Assembly: GCA_032622095.1 (NCBI GenBank) | Contig: CP136064.1 | Span: 133,865,129-133,929,128 of the forward strand | DNA from: Siphonodentalium dalli | Lineage: Eukaryota > Mollusca > Scaphopoda > Gadilida > Siphonodentaliidae | Reading direction: 5' to 3' | Length of the DNA: 64,000 bases | Shown here: positions 62,351-64,000 of the stretch, piece by piece | Layout of the letters: each line of letters opens with the position of its first letter | How positions within the stretch are numbered: position 1 is the first letter of the stretch | Program-made: the position numbers and the translations under genes | Notes under the pieces: model-generated | Database searches by the model: none | What the model was told of the DNA's origin: nothing | The model's input: only the letters and a program-made list of their open reading frames with translations

Positions 62351-62860
62351 AATTTTCTGGAATTTCGGACTATTTCGTCTATAAAAATACGATGAGCAAC
62401 TGAAAATGTTTTTCAACATTCTGGAAGGGGTAGATGTCCAGGTATATATGTTTAAAATTTCACGCATTAACTATGACAGATAACAAAGTTATAATTAGTT
62501 TTATAGGCCCACCATAAATCCCCTATAATAAACGCATGCCCCCGTAAGCACATGGCTTTGCTGTGGATGCTTTCGTTCCCAGCATGCATCATTCTCGCTA
62601 TCTGTAAAATGTCTATGAACAATGGCTGTGCCACGCACTCTTAGCTTTGATCCGCATTTAGAAGCATTCTGGTGTGGCGAATGAGAAACCTGCAGTAATT
62701 TATAAGCCGTAGTTCATTGTAATAATTTGAAGAATTACTTATCTTAACGGAATTCTGAGGCGGTCCATTCATGTAACCAATATATTTTATATTATGATTT
62801 ATATTTATGGCTAATAATACGATCTTGGTGGCGTTACCATTTCTGACTATGGTTTTCTTG

Positions 62861-63664
62861 TCTCTCTCTGTTGATCAGTTATTATGTCAAGTAGTCTGTC
62901 CCTCAAGTCAGGTAATTTCAATACATCAGTCTCTATTTTTATCACATTGTTTAAACCTGCACAGTTATTATTAGTCAGTTTCGATGCATAACTTTTGTGC
63001 TTCATGTGAAGAAATTGATATAGTTACAAATTGAATTATTAATCTTTCATTTTCTTTTGGTGAGGACGCAATTAGATAATATTATATAAAGCGTAATCCT
63101 ATATGCTTTTTCTGGTGTCTAAAAGATCTATTTGGCCAATTACCCAAACCGATGCACATAGCCTCAAATCGATTAAAATTTAGAAAATTATTGAATATGT
63201 AGTTTCTTACCACCCAAGGACTCCTTAATCAACTGTACATTATCACCATATGCACTTAATTTTGTTTTCTTTTGTTAATCACGTGAATATTTTTTGTAAT
63301 TTATATTTGGTTGAGTCGGACTTATATAGGTCTTCGGACCTGTTGTCTGGCTCTTTGCATATTTTATTTGCAATAAACCTATTTATACAAAAAAAGTTTC
63401 GATTTAAAAAAAAATTCCTCATATGTTTCCAAATTTATAATTTATTGTTAAAATTCCGTTCGACGTGGAAAATAATCGATCAACGATTTTGGTGGTTTTT
63501 AAATTTAAGGCGTGAGTCTAGAGTGAATACCAGGAAAGTGGCTTCCCCGGGCTTTGTTAGATTGCGTGATGGGTGTGTCAAAAAGAGAGAGAGAGTTTGG
63601 TTTTGGAGTAATTACGTTTATTCCCAAATACGATTAAAGGTACTCAATCCGATAAAACTGTTTC
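62861..63664. other. Right interior of the 5.1-kb element, no gene seen
   Basis: AT-rich sequence. The open frame at 63,250-63,828 runs through the TIR and into H2 and so cannot be an intact ancestral gene. Confidence 0.65.
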
Positions 63665-63723
63665 ATTTGTACCGCGCACTTCCGCGTAGTTCTGCGCAGT
63701 TCCGCGCACTGTTTCGAGGTGCC
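63665..63723 (-). repeat. Right TIR of the 5.1-kb element
   Basis: Inverted counterpart of 58,577-58,615, with an extra GCGCAGAACTACGCGGAA-like stretch. Confidence 0.88.
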
Positions 63724-63732
63724 GTGATAATG
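63724..63732. other. Target site duplication, right (GTGATAATG)
   Basis: Matches 58,568-58,576; H2 sequence resumes here with AACCCTCTCG. Confidence 0.93.
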
Positions 63733-63784
63733 AACCCTCTCGTTACTTTAGAATATAGAATTAACCTTAAAATAAAAAAAATCT

Positions 63785-63905
63785 TTGGAACACAGAACCT
63801 TCGGAATAACGAACCTTCGGATTGGTGAACCTTCGGAATAGCGAACATTCAGAGAAATTTCGGAATAGTGGACCTTCGGGATAGTGAACCTTCGGAATAG
63901 AGACA
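63785..63905 (-). repeat. TTCCGAAGG repeat of H2
   Basis: Reverse complement of 48,850-48,966 in H1; unit CCTTCGGAATAG. Confidence 0.85.
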
Positions 63906-64000
63906 TGCCCCCCCAATATTCATATTATATGCCCAGAGTTCAAAGGTATGGACCCATAAAATTCTAAACTTGGCCCTTAAAATATTGAACTCCAAATTGG

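Larger units (their letters stand above)
59006..62860 (+). mobile_element. Composite Helentron-like element J2 (3,855 bp)
   Basis: Second copy of J1, very similar throughout, with the same ends and a T on each flank. It lacks the 432 bp corresponding to J1 54,270-54,701 and about 20 bp near 59,342. It has gained about 926 bp at 59,961-60,886. It lies entirely within the 5.1-kb TIR element. Confidence 0.7.
58577..63723. mobile_element. TIR element of 5,147 bp with 9-bp duplication (Mutator-like)
   Basis: Starts GGGTACCTCGAAACAGTGCG and ends, read inward, GGCACCTCGAAACAGTGCG. Both then continue through GCGGAACTGCGC and a GCGCGGTACAAA stretch. Subterminal copies of GCGCACTGTTTCGAG lie at 58,751-58,765 and, with one change, 58,791-58,805. 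The empty site is preserved in H1, making the 9-bp duplication certain. Duplications of 9 bp with these ends suggest the Mutator group, but no transposase is present. The interior is largely J2, so it is non-autonomous or a carrier. Confidence 0.88.
57256..64000 (-). mobile_element. Helentron-like element H2, reverse orientation, interrupted
   Basis: Reverse copy of H1. It starts at its 3' terminus (CAAGAAAACCATAG at 57,256, flanked outside by a T on the element strand), runs to 58,576, is broken by a 5,147-bp insertion and resumes at 63,724 to the window end. Uninterrupted, the two pieces equal H1 48,752-50,340 in length (1,589 bp). Its 5' end should lie about 590 bp beyond the window. Confidence 0.75.

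Noticed and set aside
63250-63828. 192-residue protein
   Set aside because: Crosses the right TIR and target duplication of the 5.1-kb element into H2, so it cannot predate the insertion; composition is AT-driven.
48752-64000. A single large inverted repeat produced by local inversion-duplication
   Set aside because: The inner arm boundaries coincide exactly with a recurrent element terminus (CTATGGTTTTCTTG), so two opposite insertions of one element explain it better.

Overview
The window looks like intergenic, repeat-dominated chromosomal DNA of a metazoan. It is AT-rich and has no compact gene arrangement. It carries a higher-order satellite array, a 5'/3'-truncated non-LTR (Jockey/CR1-type) reverse transcriptase fragment, a hAT-type element with an 8-bp target duplication, two long terminal-inverted-repeat elements with 9- to 11-bp target duplications, and a family of Helentron-like elements. 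That mix, with dispersed TTCCGAAGG and GACCTTGACC repeats, suggests a marine invertebrate, most likely a mollusc. This is inference; no host gene confirms it. I found no convincing intact host protein gene, tRNA, rRNA or CRISPR array.

Region 1 (1-30,170) is about 74 head-to-tail copies of a ~404-bp satellite monomer. Types A (404 bp), B (402 bp) and C (marked by a T-to-G change) are arranged in higher-order blocks, several of which were re-copied (offsets 6,860, 9,101, 1,208 and 2,420 bp). The monomer is itself a diverged dimer (179 + 225 bp) sharing a 73-bp segment. The last units (29,283-30,170) are degenerate.

Region 2 (30,171-40,434): the array edge is mirrored at 33,675, giving an almost identical inverted repeat around a 3.5-kb spacer. 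The spacer holds old degraded relatives of the satellite, homopolymeric G and C tracts and a reverse transcriptase fragment. The right arm (33,675-36,680) is in reverse orientation and contains shorter ~180-205-bp units that look ancestral. It is interrupted by a small insertion with a charged coiled-coil protein tail (35,620-35,957) and by a 3.6-kb Mutator-like element (36,681-40,319) carrying a PHD-finger-like relic.

Region 3 (40,435-48,160) is mostly featureless. It holds a 153-bp duplication, a clean non-autonomous hAT element (41,860-42,754), a possible first exon with a signal-like leader (43,713-44,120, weak) and a ~42-bp degenerate minisatellite (45,040-46,170).

Region 4 (48,161-64,000) is a nest of transposons. 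A family of elements shares the 5' end ATTACGCCACC and a 3' end with a subterminal GGTGGCGTTACC; every 5' flank is T and every 3' flank is T. This matches the Helentron/HINE pattern. H1 (48,161-50,340, +) and H2 (57,256 to beyond the window, -) are the same element in opposite orientation. J1 (53,617-56,997) and J2 (59,006-62,860) are a second, composite type. H2 is broken by a 5,147-bp TIR element (58,577-63,723, 9-bp target duplication GTGATAATG). That element contains J2, and J2 contains a further insertion with a 140-bp near-perfect hairpin. This gives a four-level stratigraphy.
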